Shown here piece after piece: positions 24,901 to 36,141 of a stretch of 64,000 bases of DNA. Position 1 is the first letter of the stretch. Each line of letters opens with the position of its first letter. Source of the stretch: Syngnathus acus (Eukaryota; Chordata; Actinopteri; Syngnathiformes; Syngnathidae); assembly GCF_901709675.1 (NCBI RefSeq), contig NC_051093.1, positions 4,113,053-4,177,052 of the forward strand, read 5' to 3'. The notes beneath the pieces were generated by a model, which searched no databases, was not told where the DNA came from, and saw only the letters and a program-made list of their open reading frames with translations. The translations under genes were made by a program, and so were the position numbers.

Positions 24901-26546
24901 ATGAGAGGTCATCGGGGTCAGAGCAGAAAATTACCCAATTATTATTATATTTTTGTCATTTTTGTGTGACAGTCAAGTTTCTAATAAACGATGAATTTGA
25001 GGCCATTCATACAAGACAATCATGACTTAACAGCACCTGTTCTTTATTTCGGATCCAGCAGGACACCACAGGGGGGCTGCCGGTGAATCGACACGTGACC
25101 CTCGCCGGATGTCCCGCTGTCACCTCCACGAATTGCGGCGGGTTCTCCAAGCGCAACATCGGACCTGCCCGGATGAGTGCCAAAAAATATATATTGTAAA
25201 CCCCGTCGCTCTTAAGTCTCTTTCGTATCAAGACATTCTAATACACTTCAACATCCTGTAGGTGTCACGGCCGGCGTACCGAGACTTTTATTCATTTATT
25301 ACTGTCCACACCCGCAAATAAAAAGTAAAATGAAGCACAGCAAGTCACAGCAGTAGAAGTAAGGAGTAGAAAACAAAGAATAACAAAATCTTACCTGTCC
25401 CTGAGTTGGCTTTCTTCTTCGGAATGACCTCTGCAAGGGAAAGACGGGATATTTATAAAGGAGTGGGGTGCTATTGTAGTATTGACTTCCCTTTATGCCA
25501 CTTGTAATCTTTGGAGAAATTTCCTGAAGTCTCTGGAGCGCCGGAGATGACGCGTTTTCCTGTTTTTGCTTCCGTAAGATATTTGCTCAAGGGGTCCTTT
25601 TTTGGAGGACCCTTGGAGATTTTCAAAATGGCTTCTTTTTTTGTGGGTTCAATCATTCTATACGTGCCAACCAAAATTAGTTAAACTGCTGGCTTTGGGG
25701 GATTTTTTTTCAATGCTAATAATTAAAAAAAAAAAACCTCTTGGAGAAGCGACTGGACTCTGCGGGTCTGAACTCGTAGGGGAAGTACCAGTGGAGCCTC
25801 TGGAGTTGTCATTCACACTTGCCTCATTTGCAGAAGCTCGACTCTGCACGCCACAAATAGTTTCAAAGTCTGTTGGGTCACAAAATGGCAAGATAAGAGT
25901 TTTATAATGTGACAAGACAAGCGCAGCTAGATGACATTCTTCATTCTAATTGGTTCTCGCCTGTGACAAAGACAGCAGCGCAACAGGAAGTCTTCCCCGA
26001 CGCGTTTTCCGCCACGCAGGTATACGCGCCGGCATCCTCCGGCAGACACTCGCGCACGACCAAGCTGACGTTGCCTTCATCCAGACTGGGAATTCCAAAA
26101 CGGGCTGCCTCACCTGAAAGTTCACACCGAGAAAAGTGCTCATATCTATATTTTTTTATTTTGACAGATCGTTCCTCACCGTTGTGCAACCACGTGACTT
26201 TGATGGGTCGACTCCCAGAGACGACGCCGCTTAGGGTGATATCGTCGCCTTCATCCACGCAGCAGTCACGCAAAGGGCGCACGAAGACCGGTGGGTCGCC
26301 GCGCTGGTGAGAGGGAGGAGCGCCTGGACGGTGCGCAAACGCCAAAGTTTACTGTATACAATTGCAGGTCGTGCTAAATAGTGGCCTTGTGCGCTCAAAG
26401 CACACAAGTAAAACTCTAAACCACAGGTGTCAAAGTCAAGGCCCGGGGGCCAGAAACGGCCCCCCATATTTTATGTGGCCCGCGAAGACAAATTGTGCAT
26501 CAAATTCGTGTCATTACTAGAATTGCAAATTGTCTTCCCTTTTAAT

Positions 26547-26582
<36 letters not shown>

Positions 26583-27526
26583 TTTTTTTTTTAAATATTT
26601 GAGCAGTTTTTACTCGTCTGATTTGAAAACGAGTTATTTGTTAGTTTGTTTTGTAGCTTTTACTGTATATAATATGAGGTGCTCATACATTTATTTGGGT
26701 TAACAGTCATAATGGCCCTCGGAAAGAAGCTATGACTACAATGCGGCCCGTGAAAAAAATTAGTACGACACCCCTGCTCTAAACATTAGCTTGCTTATTG
26801 ATAGGATCAACATATCTGTAAAACCGAAAGGAATTTAAATGTATTCTGTAACATGCCACAGGCCAAAGCAGCATTAATGACCTCATTACTCGAACTCAGT
26901 ATTTGGCAAGCAGTACCTCACCATTTTTATCAAATGAGTCATTTCAGCTTTTTAACAGAAGCTAATTATTAACAATTGAGGAATAATTTACATCCTTCAG
27001 CCATCTAGCTGCAGGAAATGCCGAATAACTGTCAACAAACATCACTTGTGTTATGATAGACCTTTTCAGCACACTAACAAGCTTCATTGACATCAGGACG
27101 CTATCAATCTCAAGACAGAAGGAAACTCTTTGTCGCAACTTGTTGCTTTGAACAAAAATAACATTGCTAAGAACACTTTGAGATGACATATGTGCAGAGG
27201 CTTGTTAAAGAAACTCAACCAGAAAGGGAATGCAATCGCAAAAATATGACATACATATAACACATTACTTGTATTAAATATGAAATATGACAAAAGGAAA
27301 GGAAAACAGCACCATTTAGTGTGTTAACTTAAGAGGGTTTAAGTCTGGAAAGAAACTTCTTGTCTCATTTTATTGCTGCATGATCGATCAAGTGATCGAA
27401 TAACCAAGCAGCGCACTCACCCGCATCTGTCGTCACGCTCTCTGAGCTTCTCGGTGCACTCCCAGACTTGATGTGCATCCTGAAGGTAGACACATAACGC
27501 CGCTGTCCTCCTGCGTCCATGCTCAT
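21943..27526 (-). CDS. mylk5: Short myosin light chain kinase (MYLK family, mylk5-like), 17 exons
   Basis: Minus-strand exons, listed low-high in transcript order: 27421-27526, 26180-26323, 25961-26113, 25738-25869, 25395-25430, 25037-25164, 24700-24853, 24333-24635, 24140-24251, 23776-23979, 23484-23701, 23129-23252, 22799-22951, 22584-22713, 22439-22511, 22222-22362 and 21943-22148. They join to 2517 nt (838 aa). Domains: Ig (about 40-134), Ser-rich linker, Ig (190-284), FN3 (285-385), acidic linker, kinase (about 412-675), calmodulin helix RQKWKKAGKAMLALKRMALL (about 695-715), and a telokin-like Ig (about 750-838). Active-site residues are intact: K444, D536 in HLDLKPEN, D556 in DFG, GTPEFVAPE. 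The kinase would phosphorylate myosin regulatory light chain under Ca2+/calmodulin. It lacks the actin-binding repeats of long smooth-muscle MLCK. The layout fits the gene called mylk5 in fish, but the symbol is tentative. The intron after exon 3 is GC-AG; the exon 4 donor is weak. Confidence 0.88.
23008..23020 (+). promoter_or_regulatory. Candidate CTCF site in an MLCK intron
   Basis: CCACTAGAGGGCG is a near-ideal CTCF core. It lies in the intron between the exons at 22799-22951 and 23129-23252. This is motif evidence only. Confidence 0.5.
26422..26776 (+). mobile_element. Non-autonomous hAT-type MITE, copy 2, in MLCK intron 1
   Basis: The element is 355 bp, starts CACAGGTGTCAAAGTC and ends GTACGACACCCCTG. 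It is flanked by a perfect 8-bp duplication CTCTAAAC at 26414-26421 and 26777-26784. It shares internal sequence with the copy at 12369-12698. An internal (AT)n tract at about 26544-26578 is specific to this copy. It sits in the first intron of the MLCK gene. Confidence 0.88.
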
Positions 27527-29407
27527 GATGATGTCCGCTTCCTCTTATGATCTGCTTGTATTTAGAATCTCATTTCCCCCCGGCAGCCGACTTCCTGTCT
27601 TCTTGCGGCCGACGTGTGACAAAACAAGACCGGCTTACTGTGCGTCCTCGCAACCACCCCCAGCGAGATCCAGCTAGACTCCGCCCTCCCACCAGCAGCG
27701 CTACCATCAACCTGCCCGCTACATGCACCTTATCTACGCTCAAAAGACCTTTCAGCATATCAACACAAGGTGGAGACGTATCTAGAGCCACCCAGCCAAA
27801 GGTCTCATTGTGCTCATTATTTGTTCTGCTGTTTGCTGCGGGTGACTTGTCAAACAGAAGAGTGTGTTGGTGACCTGTGGAGGCGGGGTCAGCGCCCACT
27901 TGTGGGCTGTAAAAAGTCTCATAAATGTTCAACTGTGCAGATATGATGTCATCCACCTGTAGAAGAAGATGCCTTGGAGGCCCCCCTGTGGGGAACATCT
28001 GCTCTTCAGGTGGCACTTCAACTGGCATTTGTGGATATCACACCAATGACCCCCCCCTCCCCTTGCTCAAATTCCACACCAGTGAGCTCACAGAAGACTG
28101 CAAGGGGCTCAGATTCCCCAAATCAAACACTGGAAAACACAAAGGCTGTCATTATAAGGTTTAAACCGTTTTTCTCCAAACCAGGAATGAGGACATTTTA
28201 CAGTAAATTCACCCAAAAAAGGAATTTTGGAGTAACAAAAAAAAAAAAGACACTTTTCTATTAAAATAGATAAATAAAATGTTGAAAAGTCGGGTCTCAG
28301 AGCAGACACAATAGAGCAATAGAGTCTGGAGCCGCTCCCAACGCCTCCGCCGAGTGGTCTCCCCCCTCGACGGGCCTGATGGAATGCTTGCGGGCGGTCT
28401 CGCTCTCTCTCTCTCTCATCCCTGGAAAAACAACCACTGTGATTTGCAATTATCCCACCACGGCCGCTCCAGTGTCAGCATGAACACGGGTCCAGATGGG
28501 GCCTCCAGATTCACACGAAAGAGGGAGGAAAGAAATTTCCCTGGAAACTAAAGTAGTCCTTTGATCTGACGAAATTTCAACTGAAAAAAAGAGAACATTT
28601 TTGGGTTACCGTTAAATGCAAGACTGCATGTTGTTAGGGCATGCAAGAAACAAGATGATGATCTCATTTCTTATCTGCATTCTTCATTGAGGAAGTGGTT
28701 GCTGCAAAGACCAGAAACAGTGTGGGCACTTTTGCTGTCAAGCCGTTCATCATTTCATGGCGTGTAAATTGCTCATGCTTGAAATGAAGCAATTTTATCC
28801 CGTTTTCTCAGTTACTTATTAAGATGGAATGAAAAGCCTCTCACACATATTTCCATGTTTGCCTTGCCCATGGTTGTTTGGTGATATCAACATACTGTAG
28901 CCCAAACAGCACTCAAATTGGGCTATTTTAACAGATTGGTTTGTGACGTCACTAACCCCGCCTTTTTCGGGTTGTGACTCCACCCTCATAATTTTGTTGT
29001 GTGCCTGCAAAGCTTATATGTAAGGGCTTCAAGTTTTGCAATTTTGACACCTTCTTACAATTACAGTTTATTTAAATTAATTCCTTGGTAGACGTTTGTC
29101 AAAGTGCAAACAGTGGAATTCACTGAATTGAATGATTGCAACCTCAAACCAACATGGCTGACTACCTGTGCAAGGTGAGTAGGTAAGTCCTCAAAACTTT
29201 TTCATGCATTCTGTTATGGTAGACGTATCAAACCAATTTAGTGTTGCCCAATGTAATAGTTGTCAATGGCTGACTTTTTGTCAACTTTCTGGGGGGGCAA
29301 CTGAGTGAGAAATGATTGTTTGAAACCAAAATAGTTGACTTCCTGTTCAATTCATAGGTCCTTGACCTTTTTTGTGTATCCTGTTATGAAGGACGTCCAA
29401 CATCGTG

Positions 29408-29476
29408 TTTATTAGAGCAACAGATTTTTTTTCCCCACCCAATTTGCCAGAGGCTTTCTACTGAATGAGCTTAGAG
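29408..29476 (+). repeat. Left copy of a ~66-bp direct duplication
   Basis: The segment from TTTATTAGAGCAACAG to ATGAGCTTAGAG is repeated almost unchanged at 29926-29991, on the other side of the hAT-like element at 29477-29925. Both copies share ACCCAATTTGCCAGAGGCT and CTACTGAATGAGCTT. Confidence 0.85.
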
Positions 29477-29925
29477 CAGTGTTTCCCAACCTTTTTTCAT
29501 TCACGGCACACCTTTTCATTGGAAAAAATCTCGCGGCACACCGCCAACAAAAATCTGTTATGCTCCTATATTAAAATCAGTTATATTACAACGAAAGACG
29601 TAAAGTCCTATTCCTATATATATGTATGGAGAGTCGAATAATTTAATAGAAATAAATACTAAATATTCTTTAAATTGTATTCCTTTTTTGAAATAAAAGT
29701 GACAGTTTTTTAAAAAGGTTTTAGACGGTGTAAGAAATAAACTATTTAAAGTGATTGTGATTAAAATAAAAGAATCAACGTGATTTTGTTTACTGTTTTA
29801 GACTAGGTCTATAAATATTGCAACAATAAGAACAAAGTCACTTTTAAAGACGCTCTGCTGTTCTGACAGCAGCTCAGTGGCTATCACAGTCCAGTGTGCC
29901 GCGGCACCCCGGTTGAAAAACACTG
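29477..29925 (+). mobile_element. hAT-like non-autonomous element (449 bp)
   Basis: The ends are CAGTGTTTCCCAACC and GGTTGAAAAACACTG, an inverted repeat with few mismatches. The inner GGCACACC and GCCGCGGCACCCC blocks are typical of a widespread vertebrate hAT MITE. Eight-bp flanks GCTTAGAG and TATTAGAG agree at 6 of 8 positions. It is non-coding and AT-rich internally. Confidence 0.75.
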
Positions 29926-29991
29926 TATTAGAGCAACTGATTTTTTCCCCCCACCCAATTTGCCAGAGGCTGCTACTGAATGAGCTTTGAG
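29926..29991 (+). repeat. Right copy of the ~66-bp direct duplication
   Basis: This copy runs from TATTAGAGCAACTG to ATGAGCTTTGAG and pairs with 29408-29476 across the hAT-like element. It differs from the left copy by a few substitutions and homopolymer-length changes. Confidence 0.85.
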
Positions 29992-30794
29992 CATTCGGAA
30001 CTCGAAAAATACACCATCGGTGTCCAATTGAGCTGCACTGCCCTCTATCGTCCATTTACCCGCACTACAACACTTTTTCTTAGGACGTGGTAAATAAAGA
30101 TGTTGTTGCTCGCACTCAAGAAGTTGTCCTTGTTGTGCCTGCACTCAACTTTCAGCAGTGGCATGACCAATCTTGCAAGGGGCTGTGAAACTCGACCTTT
30201 GACCCTACTTCTGCTCCTCCCAGACGCATGGAAACTAAATGTCAGCCACTTAATTCTCATACTATTATTTTTCCCCGCGAAAACTACACCAACAAAGAAC
30301 AAACTATCAATTTTTTTTGCAGCGTTACAACGTTTTGAAAACAAAAATTAACCCCCCAATTAATATTTCTTGTAATATCTTAGTCTAATAACTATCTCTT
30401 AGTTGACTTTCTTGTTGTAGTAAACGCATTTTGACACCAGACGGCGCTATTTACCATGACAACTGCGTGCCCTAGGACATGGAACCAGCCGAAAACAAAC
30501 GTTTCGAGAGAAATTCAAATTTAGCAATCATCTCCTCACGCAGCCAATGTCTTTTAAATGGGCCTCAATTGCTATGCTCACTGTTAGAGAGAAACAACAG
30601 CTCATATTCAGTTTTGCAACCAGCTTTGATAAAGTATTGGGACACACCTTTCCCTGAATCTTATCCTTCAAGACTTATGCTTTCAATAATGCAAGGCTCT
30701 TGAATTAGGTAGTGCTTGGATGAGTTTGGTGTGAAAAAACAAGCAAATTTTTGTCAAGAAGTGTTCATTTTATCTCAACAAATACTTCTATATT

Positions 30795-30880
30795 CTAGGT
30801 GTCAAAGTCAAGGCCAGGGGGCCAAACCCGGCCCGTGACATTCTTTTATGTGGCCAGTGAAGACAAATCAGATCTCATGT
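30795..30880 (+). mobile_element. Partial hAT-type MITE (left end only)
   Basis: CTAGGTGTCAAAGTCAAGGC, then GGGGGCCAAACCCGGCCCGT and ATGTGGCC, match the left third of the MITE family at 12369-12698 and 26422-26776. The opposite end is missing or unrecognisable, so this is a truncated or older copy. Confidence 0.65.
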
Positions 30881-32110
30881 TTCTTTAGAATAAATGCACC
30901 ATTATTTACTGTTCTGGTGCTGATGTTTTGGTTAGCATCTGAAATAATTTCAGTTATTGATGGGACAACTGAGGTTTATAACAGAGAGAGGCTTTTAATT
31001 GTCATAGACCAATGATTAATTGTACTAGTGCTATAATCACATAGCCCAGCACACAAACCTATTTTTTTTTTTGTGACTATGTGCACCTTTGGGCTGGCTG
31101 CCGCTGTGCTGTCAGGCCCACATGGAAGTGATTACATGAAATTACAGAGATCCTACAGAGCTTGAGAGCCCTCCTATAACCGCTCGCTCATTCATCTTGG
31201 ATGTGCAGCCATGAACACCAGCTCAGCAAGCGGCGCAGGGCGCAAGCGAACACACACAGAGGTCGAGGAGAAGCACACACACAAACACACGCACACACCT
31301 TGCCCGAAGCTGTTCATTCCCCTTTTGGCTGTGTCGGGACAAGGCTGCAGTGTGCCTCTCTCCCCGCTGCCCTCTCCCTCTCTCTCCTGGACGGGGCCAG
31401 GGCTGTAAATTCCTCAGACAGGGCTGTTTAGGGGGCCTCCATTTAAACAGCGGGTTGGGAGGGGCGGGGGCTGGAGTGTGGTGGTGGTGGGGAGGGCAAT
31501 GCTCGCCAGAGAGGAGCCTACTCAATAAGTCATCATCAACCCCCCCCCCCCCCGGCTCCGCAGACACTCATGGGAGAGAAATTATAGTGCCATACCGGAT
31601 TAGAGCATTTGCGTGTGTCTGTTTGGGAGGGGGCGGGAAGGAGGGGGCGGGGTTAACCTGCTGCACATACAGGTGTCCTAAGGGCGGCATGCATGGACCA
31701 ATGAGAATCAGGTTTACTGGATTCTTGGATAAACAACTATAATCTCGTAATATTCTGACTTTTTCTGAAAAAAAAAAAAGTTTTTGCATGTTTCGTGTTG
31801 CCCCTTTACCACCGCAGCAAGTCACTGACGATTCATTTTGGGACGTCCATGTTTTTATTACAGCGCATATCCGACAACAAAATGCTTCCCTAAATATCCG
31901 CAACGGCTGCTTGTTGTCATAAGTGTGAACATCTTCAGCTTCCTAAGAGCAAACATTGCAACATGGCCACAGAGCGCTTGAATTGTCCGACACAATAACG
32001 TGTTGCCTCCTTGTCTGTTATCATTTGCTACTGCAGCTTTGGAGACAGTGGCGAGCATGTGTTTGCGCTGTGGTATCTGGTTGCACATTTACCATTCCAA
32101 TGCCTGCATG

Positions 32111-32146
32111 CACACACACACACACACGCACACACACACAAACACT
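32111..32146 (+). repeat. (CA)n microsatellite
   Basis: Near-continuous CA dinucleotides with one CG interruption, about 36 bp. No other role is evident. Confidence 0.9.
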
Positions 32147-35100
32147 CCTCCCAATCAAGCCCATTATTATCCCAGGCATGCTCCAGGCTCCCAAAATATC
32201 TGTCAGACAGCTGTCGGCACCTCTTGGCTTAGCAGCTGGAGGGGCTCTTGAAGTCGTCCTTCTTCTTCTTCGTCTTCTTTCCTGATAACATACACAGCCT
32301 TCTGGACCAGATACCTCGCCTGCCATTGTACGGCACCCAGCAGCGCCCCGACCCCCGTTTCCACTCTAATGGACTCCCCCGAGCAGCCTACGAGCAATAA
32401 AAAAGCAGACAAATGGAGTGCAGCAGGCGTGAAAATGAGCCACCAGGAAAAGCAAAGCACGGGGAGGAAGGCCACCCTCCAATTACTATTAAAGCTAAGG
32501 CGTGACCGACATGTTGATCTAATTATCAAGGCAATATGGTGGAAGACTTGTCAATCCTGTTAATCGCCACTTTGGTCATTTCTGTTGGGCACGGAAAGAA
32601 AACCAAACTTTGCTAGTCCTTAAATATTAGTAGGTGAAATCATGGCTGATGTCAGAACCTGAGTAACACCCAGGTTTTGATAGCTAGGCCTTGCCGACTC
32701 ACTGCCAGCGAATGTCTTTGACGCTATTTCGGCTGACCGCGCATTTTGAACATTGCAAGAAAAGTGAGTCTGTGCGGCTGTATCACAATCCTTCATCGCG
32801 GTTAGCGTCTGGCGTCCAAGTCCAAACTGTGATGCGCCAGCGTGCTGAGCTCAGCCCAATTCTCAACGGCGGCCATCGGAACGCATCGAGAGGAGGAGGG
32901 GGGGAACATCTTGGACTTCCTTTGGAGATTTCAAGGGCGAGCGCGATAGATGTGTTCTGGAAAATGTCCATAGCTCCCTTATGGTTCATCATAATGTATG
33001 ACTGCAACTAATCCAGAGTGCAGAGGTTGAGTTCTTGTTGGGCCCGTGCCAGGTTGTGATGAGAAACAGGCTCGGTTGCTTGTCTGCAAGTCCCCCCCCC
33101 CCCCTCCTTTGTCTTCAAACCACCTATTACACAAGCCTTAGAGGGATAAGGCAGCGCGTCTCCAAAGAGTTAAAACAGGCCACTCATAACTTGATCCGTC
33201 TCTGAGGAGGCCCGCTTCCATTCAGAACCACATGACAATAAAGGTCTCCGGGAGCATTCTTCCGGCTTGTCCCTTCTTGCCCCCGAGCGAGCAAGGGAAA
33301 AACAAAATCCGAGACGAGCGACACCCGAAGGAGCGGGTGTCGACGGAAAAGTGAAGGGCGCTTGAATGATCCCGTCCGCAGTTTGGCGAGGCTTCATTAT
33401 CATCATCATCATCAGCGTCAGCCAGGCAAGACGCCGGCAGACGGCAACCTGGATGAGTCAACGGCAAAGCATCTGATTCTTTTTCCAGATGTTTGAAGGT
33501 CTCACGCAATAACCTTTAGCTCAAATATCAACATCATCAGGAAGAATGCGCGCCTATTTTCCCTCTTGGATGCAGACAAAAGGATTTGAGCGCGCTGGAT
33601 TAGAAAGTGAACACAGGCCTGCCTGCTTGTTCAAAGGCCAGGTTTGCCTGATGTGAAAAAAAGGAGCCGGGAGGGGCTACATTTTGAAAACAAAACATTA
33701 ATCAAGAACCCACCAAAAATTTGTCTTGGTGCTAGTTAGTGTCAGTTACTGTCGTATTTTCCATTTGATGATTTGCGGCCTGGTAATTGGCAGTCCGACC
33801 TTAAGACCTTTTTTCGCACAAAGTGTAGAGCGTCATGACAGAAACATTTTTTGGAGGTTTTGCCGGTGGAGAGAAAAAAAAAAGTTTTTAGGTGGTTCTT
33901 GATGTCAAACATTCTGGATTAATTTGATTTTCCGACTTGACTGTACGTTACATTTTGCTAACATGAAGAAGGAAAAAGCTGCTTTTATAACAGGGGTGTG
34001 TTCTCCAGGTTTTCCATCAGGCTCTCCAAAGCCCTAAAACAATCCCTCTCGGCGTCCTCTGAGCCCATTCTCCCTCGCTCGCCTCTCTGCTTGGGTGCAA
34101 AGCCAAACAAGCCGGCCATTAAGTTGAGTTAAGCGCAGGAAGTGGAGGGAGGCAGAGGTGGGAGGGGCCGGGGGTCTTTGGGGGCCAGGCGGCAGTGTTT
34201 ACAAGGAGCTAGTCAGGTTTCAGCAAGACTTTGAAGTAAGCGGCGCACTGGAGACTGTCTGTCACTGGAGGCCGAGGCCTAGCGCCGCTCCACTGACTCA
34301 CTCACATTCCCCCCATTCATCTGAGCGAAGAGAGGAGGAAAGCAAGGAGGGGGAGGCGGACGAGGGCTAGAATAGACAGCCAGAAAGAGAAGCACAGGTC
34401 GATTTATGTCTCACCCCTCCCCTCTCTCTTTCTCGGAGTATCTCTTCCTACCTTTCATCAAGTCTAAGCGTCTGTTGTTCAAGCCCATCCGTAGCCAAGC
34501 CCTGATAAGAAGACAAGAAAGACGCTCTTGTGCACCAGGTCACAGGAGAGCGCATGGAAACGGTAAACTAATACGATTACAAGCACGCACACAATGGAGG
34601 CCTACCCCCCCCCGAAGCCTCCCTGCCCGCGAGGCGAGAGGATCGGCTTCCCAGCTCTCCCTCCCCGGCAGCCAAATACACACGTACGCACGCATCCACG
34701 ACGGAGAGATGCGTCCATTGGAGCCGAGAAGCGCAGCTTGGGGGATTCCAGCTTGGCAGCTGAGATGTAACGCTGAAACCACCTTTTTTTTTTTTAGATT
34801 CCCTCCAACAGGCGGGCGGGAAGGCTTTCACGCCTATCCGATGGCGCGGGCGTTGCTCGCCAGATGATCCCTGTGTTGTTTTAACCGCGGCCTTTCGAAC
34901 AAAAGGGTTTTTTTTTTTTTTTTTTTTGCACTTGGTGTTGTGTGAGGTGGGCCACCATTTGGAGAGGTCACGTTCTCACAGGTCGCAAAATGTTTCACAA
35001 CCTCCACACAAAAAAAAAAGCGATTCACAGGAATTGTTTTGGTTAGCTTTCTTTTTTTTAGCAATCCTAAAAGTCATCCACAAAAAAACCATTCGTCTCC

Positions 35101-35322
35101 TGAGACTTTTTTGTGTGATGATAACCATAGAACAGGAAATACATACAATATATGAACAGTTTGACAAGTATGTGTTTAATGTGAACATTTGAATTGACAC
35201 ATTTCCTTTGGTTTGACGTAATCTCGGGACAATTTAGTAGGAAACTGTACAAAAACGCACAATGAGTATTCCAACGGCACATAATTAGTCTCACAGTATT
35301 TCAACAAAGAAGTATTTTTAGT

Positions 35323-35328
35323 TTTATT
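35323..35328 (-). terminator. Candidate fzd2 polyadenylation signal
   Basis: TTTATT on the plus strand is AATAAA on the minus strand, about 820 bp past the fzd2 stop codon at 36142. The intervening AT-rich DNA with T and G runs is consistent with a 3' untranslated region. ATTAAA near 35880 is an alternative proximal signal. Confidence 0.4.
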
Positions 35329-36141
35329 GTCATCACACTGATGTTTACATTATGCATAGCTGCGAGGCAAAACACTATTTTACTCGCCCGCAGAGACAAG
35401 TCGTGCCACGTTCGATGTCCGCTTGACATAATGCCGCTGAATGACGCTTCCTGTCCGCCCGCATTTGAAACACGAGATGAAATCTCCCCATTGGTGATGT
35501 TATTCCATTTTGGAAAGAACTCCCAGGAGAGAAAGAAATGGGAATAGAGCAAGTATGAATGCCTGACATCTTTAAATTATTCTGAAATATTTGTTTAAAT
35601 ACAAACTAAAATGTGATTTTTTTTATGTTAGTTGTTTAACTACATAAGAGTATTTAGTAGCTTCCATATAAAGTGACTACATACCATAATAAAGTAGGTC
35701 AGAGTTCTTGTCAATGTTATTTAAAGAAAAAAAAAAGGGGAGGGGAGGGGGGGTCAGGTCTATTTGGCTTTGTTGCAGTGCAAAAGAGAAGCAGGTACAC
35801 TGACAGTTAAGCAGAAGTATTTTTTTTTTTAAATACAAATATATAATTTCATGTTTTTACAATTCCTATTTACACTTGGATTTAATTACATGTGAAATAC
35901 TCGCGCTCCTGTCCTGGCTGCAAGCAGGAGGGGGAAAGATGAGGAGGTGAGCATTTCAGCACATGGCCATGTCGGCCATGTTTGTTGTGTGTTTGTTCAT
36001 TCAGGCTGTCCCGTTCAGGCCTCGTTAATCCAGCTCGCTGCTGCTTTTTCAGCGTGCCCGAGAACGCGCCCCCCCCCTCCTCGCAGCCGCCACGGAAAGC
36101 ACAAATCGGTCCGTCCAAGAGCTTGCGGCGAGCCCTTCATC

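Larger units (their letters stand above)
27527..35322. other. Intergenic spacer between MLCK and fzd2 genes
   Basis: About 8 kb lie between the MLCK start and the fzd2 3' end. Minus-strand frame 27570-28028 (152 aa) is the longest opening but resembles no family. The region holds an hAT element with a flanking duplication (29408-29991), a partial MITE (30795-30880), a (CT)n run near 28400, a (CA)n tract (32111-32146) and a short (TCA)n run near 33400. Stretches at 31200-31740 and 34000-34870 are GC-richer and could be regulatory. I see no gene in them. Confidence 0.5.

Noticed and set aside
25471-25674. Minus-strand frame with lysine-rich peptide between MLCK exons 4 and 5
   Set aside because: It opens after a plausible TATAG acceptor, but its phase does not fit exon 4. 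Direct joining of 25738-25869 to 25395-25430 keeps the frame and the total divisible by three. It could still be a rare alternative exon.
27570-28028. 152-aa minus-strand frame upstream of the MLCK gene
   Set aside because: No family resemblance was recognised, and the frame upstream of its ATG meets a stop. Treated as a chance frame or possible 5' untranslated exon.
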